Source of the DNA: Rubripirellula sp.
GTDB lineage: Bacteria; Planctomycetota; Planctomycetia; Pirellulales; Pirellulaceae
Assembly (NCBI GenBank): GCA_012270065.1
Contig: JAAXJB010000089.1
Location: 1 to 60,650 of the forward strand
DNA length: 60,650 nt
Direction: 5' to 3'
A program made the position numbers and the translations under genes. Shown here in pieces: positions 20,083 to 29,899 of the stretch. The notes under the pieces were generated by a model. The model worked only from the letters and a program-made list of their open reading frames with translations, did not search any database and was not told the DNA's origin. Each line of letters starts with the position of its first letter. Within the stretch, counting starts at the first letter, position 1.

Positions 20083-21240
20083 TCACAAGCCTTTGCGATC
20101 GGAAGCCTGAAGGCTTACCCGACCTCTGACATCACGACGGTGAATCACGCCAAAATTTCGACTATCCAATGAGACTGGAACATTGTCACCAACAACAAAG
20201 TACTCATCACTTGCCAATTCCATGGGATAGCAGGCGTGATCATCATGAGGGCGGAGCCGGTATTCAATCTGACGAGACAGTTGAAGGCGGGACAGTTTCA
20301 GATCGCCGGCAACCACTCGAAGTGCCACCGGAGCAACTGTGGTTACGGGGACATTCTTGACTGGCAAAGCTTCGTCGGACGAAACGCTGAACTCGCCGTC
20401 TCTTTCGATTTCCCATGTCAATCCGACTGGCTGATCACCAATCCAAAACACTACCTGAAGCAATGCGCGATCAGAAGTGTGTGCCACACCACGGAGAACA
20501 AGCCGGCGTGCCGGTTGCAACTTTCGGCTCAATCCGATGTTGCAGGGATAGTCATCCCAAATACAACTCACCTTGTTTCCCTCATGGATGCTACGATGCT
20601 GGTAAATCAGCCAATCCGAACCAGCATTTTCCCAGGCAACCTGTTCAGCGTCACTTTTATTTCTCAGCCAACCGTTGCCAGCCCATCGTGAAACTTCGCG
20701 TTGGCTATCCAGATCCACTGGCATCGAAGCAAGTGGCACTTCCAACTGACGTTCTTTACCCATTCTCAGTGGAATCTCATCTCCATTGACGATTAAATAG
20801 CTTCCATCCAGGTCCACGATATCACCGGGCACTGCGGCAATCCGTTTGATACGCAATCTGTTTTCATGAACGAGCGCAACGACATCACCAGGACGGAGCG
20901 GATTGCCTTCCATTGCAGACTGGTCGCCGTCATACCCGTGAACAACGACGACACTTGCAGGCCTCTGATTTTCAACGATATCGGCGAGTCCACCGCAATG
21001 AAAACACTGGACGGAAGCTGATGCAACAGATTCAGGATCATCCGCCAGCCCAACTGGCCAACGGACGTCACAAACACGACAAGTCGCAATTCGGTGTTCA
21101 CCCAGAAGGGTTGGTGCCATCGACAACCCCTGAACAGCAAAAATGAATCCCGAACCTCGCCCCTGTTTCCAGCTCATCCACCCGACCACCATCGCTGAAC
21201 AAGCAACAGCAATGAAACCTGTCACGAGGCCTCTTCGCAT
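20083..21240 (-). CDS. lepB: Signal peptidase I (S26) with an inserted Cys4 zinc-ribbon-like segment
   Basis: With the start at ATG 21240 the protein has 385 residues. An N-terminal membrane segment (LVTGFIAVACSAMVVGWM) precedes the serine box VQGLSMAPTL (Ser40). The lysine box RLRIKRIAAVPGDIVDLDG (Lys132) and the C-terminal box EYFVVGDNVPVSLDSRNFG are also present, so the Ser/Lys dyad is intact. Between the Ser and Lys boxes lies CRVC (54-57) ... CFHC (79-82), a pattern that would bind one zinc. A further insertion of roughly 150 residues separates the Lys box from the last box. The enzyme cleaves signal peptides on the outer side of the membrane. The frame is open to GTG 21450, but the extra 70 residues look untranslated. 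The gene is divergent from fabH. Confidence 0.88.
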   Translation of the reverse strand: MRRGLVTGFIAVACSAMVVGWMSWKQGRGSGFIFAVQGLSMAPTLLGEHRIATCRVCDVRWPVGLADDPESVASASVQCFHCGGLADIVENQRPASVVVVHGYDGDQSAMEGNPLRPGDVVALVHENRLRIKRIAAVPGDIVDLDGSYLIVNGDEIPLRMGKERQLEVPLASMPVDLDSQREVSRWAGNGWLRNKSDAEQVAWENAGSDWLIYQHRSIHEGNKVSCIWDDYPCNIGLSRKLQPARRLVLRGVAHTSDRALLQVVFWIGDQPVGLTWEIERDGEFSVSSDEALPVKNVPVTTVAPVALRVVAGDLKLSRLQLSRQIEYRLRPHDDHACYPMELASDEYFVVGDNVPVSLDSRNFGVIHRRDVRGRVSLQASDRKGL

Positions 21241-21531
21241 GATGAATCCGCTGTTTGCACGCTCGACAAAACTAAGCGACGACAGCCTCGTGAACGGCTC
21301 GGAATCGTCTGGCGGGAGTTTTCTGTTGTGATCTAACAAGAAAATACAGTTCAGGTTATACTGTGGCGGAACATCAGCGGAGATTTTCGAAGGTAACGAA
21401 TTCAAGTATAACGCCTCGGAATCGTATTCAACTCTGCTATCACACATCACTCTCGTCAGTTCCTCACAAGGCTCTCCATTTGGAGCAGAAAATCACCATT
21501 GGATACATCCCCGATCTCCACGCGTGGCCGC

Positions 21532-22521
21532 ATGGGTCAAATTGCTGGTGTCAAAGTTGCTGCCACCGGTTCTTACGCGCCCGAAAAAATCGTGACCAAC
21601 GAAGATCTTGCAGCGCTTGGTTGCGACAGCGAGTGGATCATTCGTCGCACAGGGATTCATGAGCGAAGACATGCCAGCGCGGATCAGGCAACAAGTGACC
21701 TTTGCTATGAGGCCGCTATCCGGTGCATGAACAAAGCCGGAGTCAGCGTCGACGACATTGATTTGATCATCGTTGCGACGATGACCCCGGATCATCCAAC
21801 CCCGTCAACAGCGTGCCATCTGCAGCGTCGTCTCGGTGCGATTGCTCCAGCAATGGACCTCAATGCGGCTTGCGCTGGATTCATGTATGGCTTGATCACC
21901 GGTTCACAATTCATCTCCACTGGAAACAACAGATGCGTTCTGGTGGTTGGGGCAGATCTGATGAGCGGCACGGTCAATCCCGATGACAAGAAAACCTATC
22001 CACTTTTTGGCGATGCCGCAGGTGCCGTTCTTCTGACTCCTGATGATGAAGTTACTGACTCCGGGATCCTCGCCTACCAGATGGGAAGCGAAGGATGCGG
22101 GGGAGAACTGCTTTGCGTTCCTGCCGGTGGAACACGTCAGGAACTGACACCGGAAATGCATGAACAAGGAAAGCAGTTTCTCGCCATGGATGGGAGGAAC
22201 GTATTCAAATGGGCAGTCCGCCTGATTGATGAAAGTACAAAACAGGTCTTGCAAAAGGCCAAGCTGGATCCGGATGAACTCGAAATCGTCGTCTTGCACC
22301 AAGCCAACCAACGGATTATCGACTCAGCTGTCTCGGACCTGAATCTGGAGCGGGAAAAAGTATTCGTCAATCTTGACAAATATGGCAACACGTCCGGCGC
22401 CAGCATTCCCCTTGCTCTGGATGAAGCGGTCAGTGCTGGAAAAATCAAACGGAACGATCTCGTTCTGCTCTGTGGATTTGGAGCAGGGCTGGCTTGGGGC
22501 ACTGCCTTATTACGCTGGTGA
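21532..22521 (+). CDS. fabH: 3-oxoacyl-ACP synthase III (KAS III)
   Basis: The product has 329 residues, the usual size for FabH, which condenses acetyl-CoA with malonyl-ACP to start fatty acid synthesis. The catalytic triad is visible: Cys114 in NAACAGF, His256 in LHQANQR and Asn286 in YGNTSGAS. The C-terminal GFGAGLAWGTALLRW is typical. ATG 21532 is chosen because family members begin directly with a GxGSYxP strand (VAATGSYAPEK here). An upstream in-frame TTG at 21499 would add 11 residues. The gene is divergent from lepB and convergent with the DUF58 gene. Confidence 0.95.
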   Translation: MGQIAGVKVAATGSYAPEKIVTNEDLAALGCDSEWIIRRTGIHERRHASADQATSDLCYEAAIRCMNKAGVSVDDIDLIIVATMTPDHPTPSTACHLQRRLGAIAPAMDLNAACAGFMYGLITGSQFISTGNNRCVLVVGADLMSGTVNPDDKKTYPLFGDAAGAVLLTPDDEVTDSGILAYQMGSEGCGGELLCVPAGGTRQELTPEMHEQGKQFLAMDGRNVFKWAVRLIDESTKQVLQKAKLDPDELEIVVLHQANQRIIDSAVSDLNLEREKVFVNLDKYGNTSGASIPLALDEAVSAGKIKRNDLVLLCGFGAGLAWGTALLRW

Positions 22522-22576
22522 TGCCTGCCACTTCATGCAACATCAGAATTAAAGCCATTTTTGCACCCGAGGCCTG

Positions 22577-22619
22577 ACTCTTCTGCCGATAGCGGCAAGC
22601 TTGCAAACCGAGGAAGAGT
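22577..22619. other. Structured element between convergent genes
   Basis: An outer inverted repeat ACTCTTC (22577-22583) / GAAGAGT (22613-22619) encloses a perfect hairpin TGCCG-ATAG-CGGCA (22584-22597) stacked directly on it. It lies 55 bp after the fabH stop and 113 bp from the DUF58 stop. There is no T-run, so an intrinsic terminator is not proven. Confidence 0.35.
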
Positions 22620-22732
22620 AAACGTCATGGCAATTCAGCTACGCACAACATGTGAGAACAATCGGCCCATGCAAACAGGAACTCGATTTTCTTCGGATTC
22701 ATTTTTGTCCTGAAGCGTCAAAGACTGGTCAA

Positions 22733-24166
22733 CTACAGCAGATGCTTTGCCTTGACCTCCAGATACTGATTGATCAACGGGGCCGTCAGTTCATCTGGAA
22801 AAGAGTCCACAACCAGAACACCTCGATGTGTCAAATCCTTGACGACCTGGTCGCGCCATAAGAGGATGTCGGCGGCGGCAGCTGCGCGATACATTTGAAA
22901 ATCACCGCCATCGGGTGCGTCCGCCGCATCAAACATTTCCCGATCACGCAGAAGAATTCCAAGCGGCAAATGCTGCCCGTTGATGTTCCCCAAATAGTCT
23001 ACCACCGATGCTCCATTGACCTCATCGATGACATTCGTAGCCAGAACAACGAGTGATCTGCGTTTGCAATGATTGGAAAGATAGAGAAAAGCTTGATCGT
23101 AGCGTGACTCCACCAAACGAGGAAACTGATCAAACCCCGCCTGTATCAACCGATTCATCTGACTACTACCGCCACGGGGTGGAATGTAGGAATGGATCGT
23201 ATCGGAGAAGCACAGCATGCCAACTGCGTCACCTTGGGAAAGTGCCACGTACGCCATCATCAAAGTCGAGTTGAGGGCGTGGTCGAGAAGGGTATACCCA
23301 TCTCGTTCATTCGTCATCATTCTTCCACAATCAAGGAGGAAGATGACTCGCTGACTTTGGTCATTTTGAAATTGACGGACTGTTAGTTTCCGTCGACGTG
23401 CAGTGCTACGCCAGTCCATGTGACGATAGTTGTCGTCACGCGAATAATCACGTAGTCGCTCAAACTCGCTGTCCTGTCCGATTCTACGAGTTTTACGAAC
23501 GCCGATCAGGCTGAGCCGATTGGTTTTTGCCAGCAGTGCGTAATCGGAAAGCTGCTTCAAGTCAGGGTACACGTTCAATGGATTTTTGAGAGGCAATCGA
23601 AGCTGTCGCTTCCACAATCGCAGGGGACTGTAAAACTGCAAATAAACAAATTGCAACTCAAAAGCACCACGTTTCCCGGGGGTTAGTTTGCTCGAGGCCG
23701 TCAACCTTCCCATCGGGGCCAGCTGTAAATCATGCTCACTTGGTGAACACTCGAAATTATCCGGAAGATCGTCCTTGACGCGTCCTCTCAAAGTCATCGA
23801 ACTCCGGTTTTCAACGACTAACTCACTGCTTAATGGGACGCCAAGCGAACATGTCCTCGGTATCGATCTTGATACCTCGATCCCTCGATTGGTGCCCAGA
23901 TAAACCAGCAGCAGATCTACCGTCGCGACACCGATCAAACCGAGGTCCAACAGAGCAGCGAGAAAAAGGAAATTCGGCTCGAAAATCGTGACGATACTCG
24001 TCACCAACGAGCCGAGCAGAATAATCACCCACCAGAGCGTGGGAAAAATTTTCAGTCTCCAGACCACAACCATGATCGGAGCCGCGAGCGCAAACAGGAT
24101 CAACCAAGGCAGCTGCGTCAGCTGACTGATCTGTTCCTGCACAGGGGCCTGCATCGTCTCGTTCAT
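22733..24166 (-). CDS. DUF58 domain membrane protein
   Basis: With the start at ATG 24166 the protein has 477 residues. Two hydrophobic segments near the N-terminus (LPWLILFALAAPIMVVVW and WWVIILLGSLVTSIVTIF) are followed by a beta-rich region and the DUF58 block GQDSEFERLRDYSRDDNYRHMDWRSTAR. A von Willebrand A-like segment VIFLLDCGRMM comes next, in which the metal-site pattern DxSxS is degenerate. DUF58 proteins usually sit beside a MoxR-type AAA ATPase and are thought to act in assembly of membrane-bound complexes. No MoxR gene is in the window, so the partner is elsewhere or absent. The frame is open to GTG 24196, but the ATG start is preferred. Confidence 0.85.
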   Translation of the reverse strand: MNETMQAPVQEQISQLTQLPWLILFALAAPIMVVVWRLKIFPTLWWVIILLGSLVTSIVTIFEPNFLFLAALLDLGLIGVATVDLLLVYLGTNRGIEVSRSIPRTCSLGVPLSSELVVENRSSMTLRGRVKDDLPDNFECSPSEHDLQLAPMGRLTASSKLTPGKRGAFELQFVYLQFYSPLRLWKRQLRLPLKNPLNVYPDLKQLSDYALLAKTNRLSLIGVRKTRRIGQDSEFERLRDYSRDDNYRHMDWRSTARRRKLTVRQFQNDQSQRVIFLLDCGRMMTNERDGYTLLDHALNSTLMMAYVALSQGDAVGMLCFSDTIHSYIPPRGGSSQMNRLIQAGFDQFPRLVESRYDQAFLYLSNHCKRRSLVVLATNVIDEVNGASVVDYLGNINGQHLPLGILLRDREMFDAADAPDGGDFQMYRAAAAADILLWRDQVVKDLTHRGVLVVDSFPDELTAPLINQYLEVKAKHLL

Positions 24167-24413
24167 GCCAATTTCACTTGATATGCACCATGCCACAAGC
24201 CGTCCCGTTGTACCGCCGAAACCGCGACTGATGCTTCACTTACGAGACTGATCTTAACCTCTCGCTACCAGACTTTACAGTCTTGACGCTGCCATTCTCA
24301 TTGACAGACGCAATAGCCGCTTCGACGTCCTATCACGCCCAGCGGCTCATTTCCCATTGGCACATCCCACGTCCAGCACGATTGACAGGAATCCTGTGCC
24401 ACGTCTCCCTGCA

Positions 24414-25883
24414 TCACAATGCAAGGGTCACTGTCTTGCTCTCAGTGTAGGCTTTCAGGCCTTCTTCACCCAATTCACGACCATAGCCACTCATTTTGAA
24501 ACCACCAAACGGCGCCGCAGCATCGAACACATCATAGCAATTCACCCAAACCGTTCCCGCACGTACGCGAGCGGCAAATTCGTGAGCGATCGAAACATCT
24601 CTTGTCCAGACTGCTGCGGCCAACCCATAAAACGTGTCGTTGGCACGGCGAATCATGTCTTCCTTATCTTCAAATGTCAGAACACTCAGCACGGGTCCAA
24701 AAATTTCATCTGTCGCAATGGACATGTCATCACGGACACCGTCAAAGATCGTTGGCGCGACAAAGTAACCTTTATCGCCAACTCTCTCCCCACCAGCTAC
24801 GCAGGAAGCCCCTTCTGACTTTCCTTTTTCAATGTACGACATGATTTTGTCAAACTGAGCCTTATCCACTTGAGGCCCTTGTTCCGTGTCGGATGCAAAT
24901 GGATCCCCAACCTTGCGACTTGCCGTCAATTTCTGGAGTTTTTCCAGGAATGCATCGTGCTGACTTTTCTCCACGAAGACACGACTTCCGGCACAGCAGC
25001 ACTGCCCCTGATTCAGAAATAAGCCAATGTACGCACCCATAGCAGCAGCATCCAGATCCGCATCTGCAAAGATGACGTTTGGACTTTTGCCACCAAGCTC
25101 GAAGGTGAGACGTTTCAGCGTGTCTGCGGAATCCCGGGTGATCACTTGGGCAGTCCGATGCTCACCGGTGAAAGCAATTTTGTCAATCAACGGATGCTTC
25201 ACAACTGCAGCACCTGCCGTTGGTCCAAATCCAGGAACAACGTTGATAACACCGTCTGGGAAGCCAACTTCCTTGGCCAATTGCGCCATGCGCAAACAAG
25301 TCAGAGGCGTCTGCTCGGCAGGCTTCATGACAATCGTACATCCGGCAGCCAGAGCTGGTCCCCACTTCCACGCCACCATCAAGATCGGAAAGTTCCACGG
25401 GATGATCTGACCAGCTACACCAATTGGTTCACGACGCGTGTAGCAAAGGTGATTGCCCCGAATCGGAATGGTGCTTCCATGAATTTTGTCAGCATACCCG
25501 GCATAGTACCTGAGACAGTCGATCGCTAAAGGCAGGTCCACATTTCGACTGTCATTGAACGGCTTTCCATTATCCAAGGTCTCGAGACGTGCCAGGGAGT
25601 CGATTTCCTGCTCCATCCGGTCGGCGAGCAAGTACATCAGCCTTCCACGATCCCTTGCGTCCATGGTTCTCCATGGCCCATGATCGAATGCATCCCGGGC
25701 GGCTCGAGCGGCAGCATCGACGTCTGCAGCGTCACCCTCGGCAACCTGAATGATCTCCTCCTCTGTCGCGGGATTGACTGTTGCGAACGTTTTCCCGCTC
25801 ACTGCAGGAACCCATTCTCCATTGATAAAACAATCTGTTTCGCTGATTTCGACTCCAAGGTCGGCAGGGGTTATGGTGGACAT
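24414..25883 (-). CDS. NAD-dependent aldehyde dehydrogenase
   Basis: This 489-residue protein is full length for the aldehyde dehydrogenase superfamily and closest in motif pattern to the ALDH1/ALDH2 type: IPWNFP (161-166), [12 protein letters not shown] (216-227), FELGGKSP (261-268, catalytic Glu262), [11 protein letters not shown] (291-301, catalytic Cys296) and [15 protein letters not shown] near the C-terminus. It oxidises aldehydes to acids with NAD in the cytoplasm; the substrate cannot be told from sequence. One oddity: the usual cofactor-site motif FTGSxxxG reads FTGEHRTAQ (238-246) while the flanks stay conserved. The gene stands alone, starting at ATG 25883, divergent from thiL. Confidence 0.93.
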   Translation of the reverse strand: MSTITPADLGVEISETDCFINGEWVPAVSGKTFATVNPATEEEIIQVAEGDAADVDAAARAARDAFDHGPWRTMDARDRGRLMYLLADRMEQEIDSLARLETLDNGKPFNDSRNVDLPLAIDCLRYYAGYADKIHGSTIPIRGNHLCYTRREPIGVAGQIIPWNFPILMVAWKWGPALAAGCTIVMKPAEQTPLTCLRMAQLAKEVGFPDGVINVVPGFGPTAGAAVVKHPLIDKIAFTGEHRTAQVITRDSADTLKRLTFELGGKSPNVIFADADLDAAAMGAYIGLFLNQGQCCCAGSRVFVEKSQHDAFLEKLQKLTASRKVGDPFASDTEQGPQVDKAQFDKIMSYIEKGKSEGASCVAGGERVGDKGYFVAPTIFDGVRDDMSIATDEIFGPVLSVLTFEDKEDMIRRANDTFYGLAAAVWTRDVSIAHEFAARVRAGTVWVNCYDVFDAAAPFGGFKMSGYGRELGEEGLKAYTESKTVTLAL

Positions 25884-26110
25884 GATGATCTGGGTTTACG
25901 AGTGAGTGTTGTTTGATGAACACAAAATTGTAACGGACAAGCCGCGATTGTGTTGGTGCTGGCAACTTGTTCAAACCTGCCCGAGTCGTCAAAATCCGGA
26001 GAATTCTCCGGCGATACAATCAGGAGCCGTGAACAACAGGGAAATCAGCATTGTGGTTTCTCCCTGAAGGATTTCCTGCAAACCCAACTGTGGTTCACTC
26101 ATTGAAGTTG

Positions 26111-27070
26111 ATGCGGCCCTTCCTGGTCCGACGTTTATCCCCTCTGTCCCGAAAATCAACCGTGGAACATTCCTTTCTTGCCTATCTTCGCGGCCGTTGT
26201 CGCAAACTCCCCCAAGTGCCCATTGGAATTGGTGACGACGCAGCTGTTCTGGAACCAGTCAGCGGTCAACAAATAGCGTGTGTCGATCAAATCATCGACG
26301 GTGTTGATTTCATCTCGGACCGTCACTCACTGACAGACGTAGGCTACAAGTCTGTCGCCATCAACCTGAGCGACATGGCTGCCATGGGTGGAACCCCCCT
26401 CAGCATTCTTGTCACCCTTTCCTTACCAAGCATGAACTCCACACAGATTGCGGGGCAGGTATACGATGGCATACTTGAAGCCGCAGCCGAATTCAATTTA
26501 TCGATCGCAGGTGGGGACATTTCAACTTATGACGGGCCATTGGCTGTATCCGTCACACTGCTGGGCAAGGTTCAGGAGAAAGAAGCGTTCCTTCGCAGTG
26601 GAGCAAAAGAGGGTGACGCAATTCTTGTTTCCGGCCCCGTCGGTGGAAGCATTCTTGGTCGACATTTACGCCCCGTTCCCCGACTGGATCTGTCACAGCA
26701 GCTTCGAGAATCCGTTGATGTAACATCAGCAATTGACATCAGTGACGGACTTTCACTGGATCTTGACCGCCTCTGCGCTGCCAGTGGTGTAGGAGCCGAG
26801 CTTGATACGGAAAAAATCCCGATACACGACGATGCCAAAACCCTTGCCGAAACTTCCGGCAGAACGCCTTTTCAACACGCATGGTCTGACGGAGAAGATT
26901 TTGAGTTATTGATCACGATGAGCCAGGCGGATGCAGACAGCATTACTGTCAACACTTCAGATGCACCACTTACGCAAATCGGAAACATTGTCGGACGCAC
27001 GGGACTCTGGCAACGCAAACAGGGAAAACTCAAACGTCTCTCGCCCCAAGGCTACGCACATGGGTCCTGA
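26111..27070 (+). CDS. thiL: Thiamine-monophosphate kinase
   Basis: With ATG 26111 as start the protein has 319 residues, typical of ThiL, which phosphorylates thiamine monophosphate to thiamine diphosphate. Family blocks are GIGDDAAVL, the metal-binding VDQIIDGVDF, SVAINLSDMAAMGGTP, IAGGDIS, VSGPVGGS, AIDISDGLSLDL and SDGEDFELL. The frame continues upstream to TTG 26051, but the added 20 residues show no conservation pattern. No TPP riboswitch was seen upstream. The NTF2-like gene begins 20 bp after the stop. Confidence 0.94.
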   Translation: MRPFLVRRLSPLSRKSTVEHSFLAYLRGRCRKLPQVPIGIGDDAAVLEPVSGQQIACVDQIIDGVDFISDRHSLTDVGYKSVAINLSDMAAMGGTPLSILVTLSLPSMNSTQIAGQVYDGILEAAAEFNLSIAGGDISTYDGPLAVSVTLLGKVQEKEAFLRSGAKEGDAILVSGPVGGSILGRHLRPVPRLDLSQQLRESVDVTSAIDISDGLSLDLDRLCAASGVGAELDTEKIPIHDDAKTLAETSGRTPFQHAWSDGEDFELLITMSQADADSITVNTSDAPLTQIGNIVGRTGLWQRKQGKLKRLSPQGYAHGS

Positions 27071-27090
27071 AACAAGGAGCATCTGATAAC

Positions 27091-27486
27091 ATGCAAAACA
27101 GAACGCATCACGAGACCGAAATCATCGAACTCACGCATCGACTGATCGATTCGATTGTAAGCTCGGACTGGGAAACCTACACACAGCTATGTGCTGAGGA
27201 CCTGACCGCTTATGAACCTGAAGCCAACGGTCACCTCGTCGAAGGAATGGCTTTTCACAAGCACTATTTCGACATGCAAGATGCATCGCCATATGCAAAC
27301 GTCACAACTACTCTCAGCAGCCCCTCCGTCCGGATGATCGGCAAAGACGCCGCTGTCATTGCCTATATTCGCCTGACCCAGCGAGTCAAAAAAAATGAAG
27401 GGAGCGTGACAAGCTCAACTCAGGAGACGCGAGTATGGCAGCGAATCGATGGTTCATGGAAACACGTTCACTTTCATCGGTCATGA
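27091..27486 (+). CDS. Small NTF2-like protein of the CaMKII-association-domain type
   Basis: This 131-residue cytoplasmic protein has the alpha+beta cone pattern of the NTF2-like superfamily: helical start (EIIELTHRLIDSIVSSDWETYTQLC), LTAYEPEANGHLVEGMAFHKHYFD, then strands ending in ETRVWQRIDGSWKHVHFHRS. The order and the 'W..Y......LTA.EPEA.GHLVEG..FH..YF' signature resemble the association domain of Ca/calmodulin-dependent kinase II, which has stand-alone bacterial relatives. No ligand or partner is known here. AAGGAG at 27074-27079 is a good ribosome binding site. It starts 20 bp after thiL and is probably co-transcribed with it. Confidence 0.8.
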   Translation: MQNRTHHETEIIELTHRLIDSIVSSDWETYTQLCAEDLTAYEPEANGHLVEGMAFHKHYFDMQDASPYANVTTTLSSPSVRMIGKDAAVIAYIRLTQRVKKNEGSVTSSTQETRVWQRIDGSWKHVHFHRS

Positions 27487-27740
27487 TTCTTTGCAAATCA
27501 ATCAGGATCGAAAGACGCCGTGCTTGACTGATGTTTGCCAAATTCGGGGGGGGCGGGAGCTTGAGTGCCGTTTTTCATTTTGTAATGAATCAGCCTTCGC
27601 TTATACTCTTTGTTCAGCTCTGCTGTACTCAAACCAGCCGCTGGCTTCACGATGATCCAAGCCCGCCAGGTTGAATCCAGAACGACTTGCGGCATCCTGC
27701 CACCCTGCCCGAACCTGAAAGCACGTGATTCGAGAAAATC

Positions 27741-29897
27741 ATGGCACTGTCTCGTGAATTATCTTCGATTGCCGGCATCGTCATCTGCTTGTCCCATTGC
27801 TCTCTTTCCGCGGGAGACGAGAAAGGCGATTTCTTCGAGAGAAAAATACGGCCGGTTTTCATCAAGCACTGCTATGACTGCCATGGGGGAGAACCAACGG
27901 ATATACAGGGTGGTCTGAGGCTCGATGAACCATCCGCCATGCTTCGTGGTGGTGATACCGGCCCTGTCATCAAGCCCGGTGATATCGACGGCAGCTTGTT
28001 GCTCTCGGCCCTGCGTTACGACGACCTGAAAATGCCACCCGCAGGCAGGCTTGCGGACAACGTAATACGCGATTTTGAAAACTGGATCTCCAGTGGTGCT
28101 TCCGACCCAAGGGCAGTCAGTAACAAGTTCGATGAAGTCAGCACGGAAATTGACTGGGCGATGGTCCGTTCACAGTGGGCGTTCAGAACGCCGACAACCC
28201 ACGCAGCACCAATCAACGGCAGTGCATCCTGGTGCGAAACAAAAATCGACCCCTTCGTTCTGGAGAAAATGTCAGAAGCAGATCTTCAGCCAAACGAGGC
28301 AACTGACCGCCTGACGTATATCAGAAGACTCTCTTTTGACCTGCGTGGTCTTCCTCCAACACCGGAAGAAACGGAGAACTATCTTGCTGACAAAAGCCCA
28401 GCAAGCAAACGGAAGCTGGTCGATTCTTTTCTCGCGTCACCTGAACACGCAGAAAAGTGGTCTCGCATCTGGCTTGACGTTGCCCGTTACGCAGAAGATC
28501 AAGCCCATAAAGTTGGAAACAATGATTCGCTGACCTATCCAAACGCTTATCGCTACCGTGATTGGGTCATCGAGGCGATTGCCAATGACATGCCTTATGA
28601 CAGATTCATCCGATTGCAACTGGCTGCGGACCTCATCGTGCCCGATCAACCCCAGAATCACATCGCGTTGGGCTTTCTCGGTTTGGGACCAAAGTACTAT
28701 CGACGGAACAGCCCAGAAGTAATGGCTGATGAATGGGAAGATCGGGTCGACGTGGTTTCACGGGGTCTACTCGGTCTGACCGTTGCATGCGCCAGATGCC
28801 ATGACCACAAATATGACCCGATTCCAACGTCAGACTATTACGCGCTCGCTGGCGTATTTGCGAGCACGGAAATGTTCAATCGACCGCTGAATGATACTGT
28901 TGCTGTAGAGGGGAAAGGGCAGGCAAAAAAACCACAGGACGCCGACCATCTGGTGCGTGATGGACAACCCAGAGACCTTCACGTGATGATTCGTGGCGAT
29001 GTCAGCAAGGAAGGTGATCTGGCGCCAAGACAATTCCTGACCGCCCTGTCAGAAAAACCAATCTTGTTTCAAAACGGAAGTGGTCGCAGCGATCTTGCGA
29101 AGGCGATCACGGCGAAATCGAATCCGCTTACAGCGCGTGTTCTGGTGAACCGTGTTTGGCAACAACTCATGGGCCGGCCTCTGGTTGGCACGCCAAGTAA
29201 TTTTGGAAAACTCGGTGAAGAACCAACCCACCCCGATTTGCTCGATGACCTCGCTGTCCGTTTCATGAATCATGACTGGTCCTGGAAATGGCTGCAGCGG
29301 GAAATCGTACTGTCTGCGACCTATGCACAAAGCAGTCATGCTGACAAACAGAAACTTGCAATGGACCCTGACAATCGGTTGCTCAGCAGAATGCCCAGAC
29401 GACGCCTGAGCATCGAGGCCTACCGCGATGCGGTTTTGTCAGTGGCCGGTCGCCTTGACTCAACTGTCGGTGGAACTTCCATCCAACCAGACAGCCCCGA
29501 GGAAGGCCGTCGAACTCTGTACAGTCAAATCAGTCGCATGACTCTGAATCCCTTGCTTTCCCGGTTTGATTTCCCTGACCCCAATGCCCATAGTGCACTG
29601 CGTTTCGAAACGACAACTCCGTTGCAGAAACTGTTCCTGCTCAATAGCGAATTCATGGTCTATCAATCCAACTGGTTGGCTCAACGCCTGAGGGAGTATG
29701 GTGGATCATCACAATCGAAAATCGATTATGCATACAAACTGCTATATGCACGTCCGCCCACTGCCACTGAGATTGCCCTTGCTGAAGATTTTCTGACGCA
29801 AGACAAATCAACACGGGATGGTCAGAAAGAAGCAGACATTTGGACTCAATACGCGCAAGCCTTGCTGATCAGCAACGAAATGTTCATGGTGGACTAG
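27741..29897 (+). CDS. Planctomycete cytochrome c / DUF1549 / DUF1553 protein
   Basis: This 718-residue exported protein has an N-terminal signal segment (IAGIVICLSHCSLSAG). A planctomycete cytochrome c domain follows, with HCYDCHGG (43-50) and LKMPPAGRL. DUF1549 comes next (about 155-365, LSFDLRGLPPTPEE and CARCHDHKYDP), then DUF1553 (about 445-690, ARVLVNRVWQQLMGRPLV, RMPRRRLSIEAYRDAVL). It is much shorter than the 1725-residue paralogue at 8939, having no WD40 or Ig-like parts. The DUF1501 gene begins 2 bp after its stop, then a sulfatase, so the three likely act together. A role in handling sulfated or complex glycans outside the cytoplasm is an inference from the sulfatase neighbour. Confidence 0.92.
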   Translation: MALSRELSSIAGIVICLSHCSLSAGDEKGDFFERKIRPVFIKHCYDCHGGEPTDIQGGLRLDEPSAMLRGGDTGPVIKPGDIDGSLLLSALRYDDLKMPPAGRLADNVIRDFENWISSGASDPRAVSNKFDEVSTEIDWAMVRSQWAFRTPTTHAAPINGSASWCETKIDPFVLEKMSEADLQPNEATDRLTYIRRLSFDLRGLPPTPEETENYLADKSPASKRKLVDSFLASPEHAEKWSRIWLDVARYAEDQAHKVGNNDSLTYPNAYRYRDWVIEAIANDMPYDRFIRLQLAADLIVPDQPQNHIALGFLGLGPKYYRRNSPEVMADEWEDRVDVVSRGLLGLTVACARCHDHKYDPIPTSDYYALAGVFASTEMFNRPLNDTVAVEGKGQAKKPQDADHLVRDGQPRDLHVMIRGDVSKEGDLAPRQFLTALSEKPILFQNGSGRSDLAKAITAKSNPLTARVLVNRVWQQLMGRPLVGTPSNFGKLGEEPTHPDLLDDLAVRFMNHDWSWKWLQREIVLSATYAQSSHADKQKLAMDPDNRLLSRMPRRRLSIEAYRDAVLSVAGRLDSTVGGTSIQPDSPEEGRRTLYSQISRMTLNPLLSRFDFPDPNAHSALRFETTTPLQKLFLLNSEFMVYQSNWLAQRLREYGGSSQSKIDYAYKLLYARPPTATEIALAEDFLTQDKSTRDGQKEADIWTQYAQALLISNEMFMVD

Positions 29898-29899
29898 AC

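Noticed and set aside
27546-27557. G-run (eight G, C, three G) upstream of the second DUF1553 gene
   Set aside because: It was considered as a phase-variable tract, but it lies about 185 bp before the start with no promoter elements visible around it.
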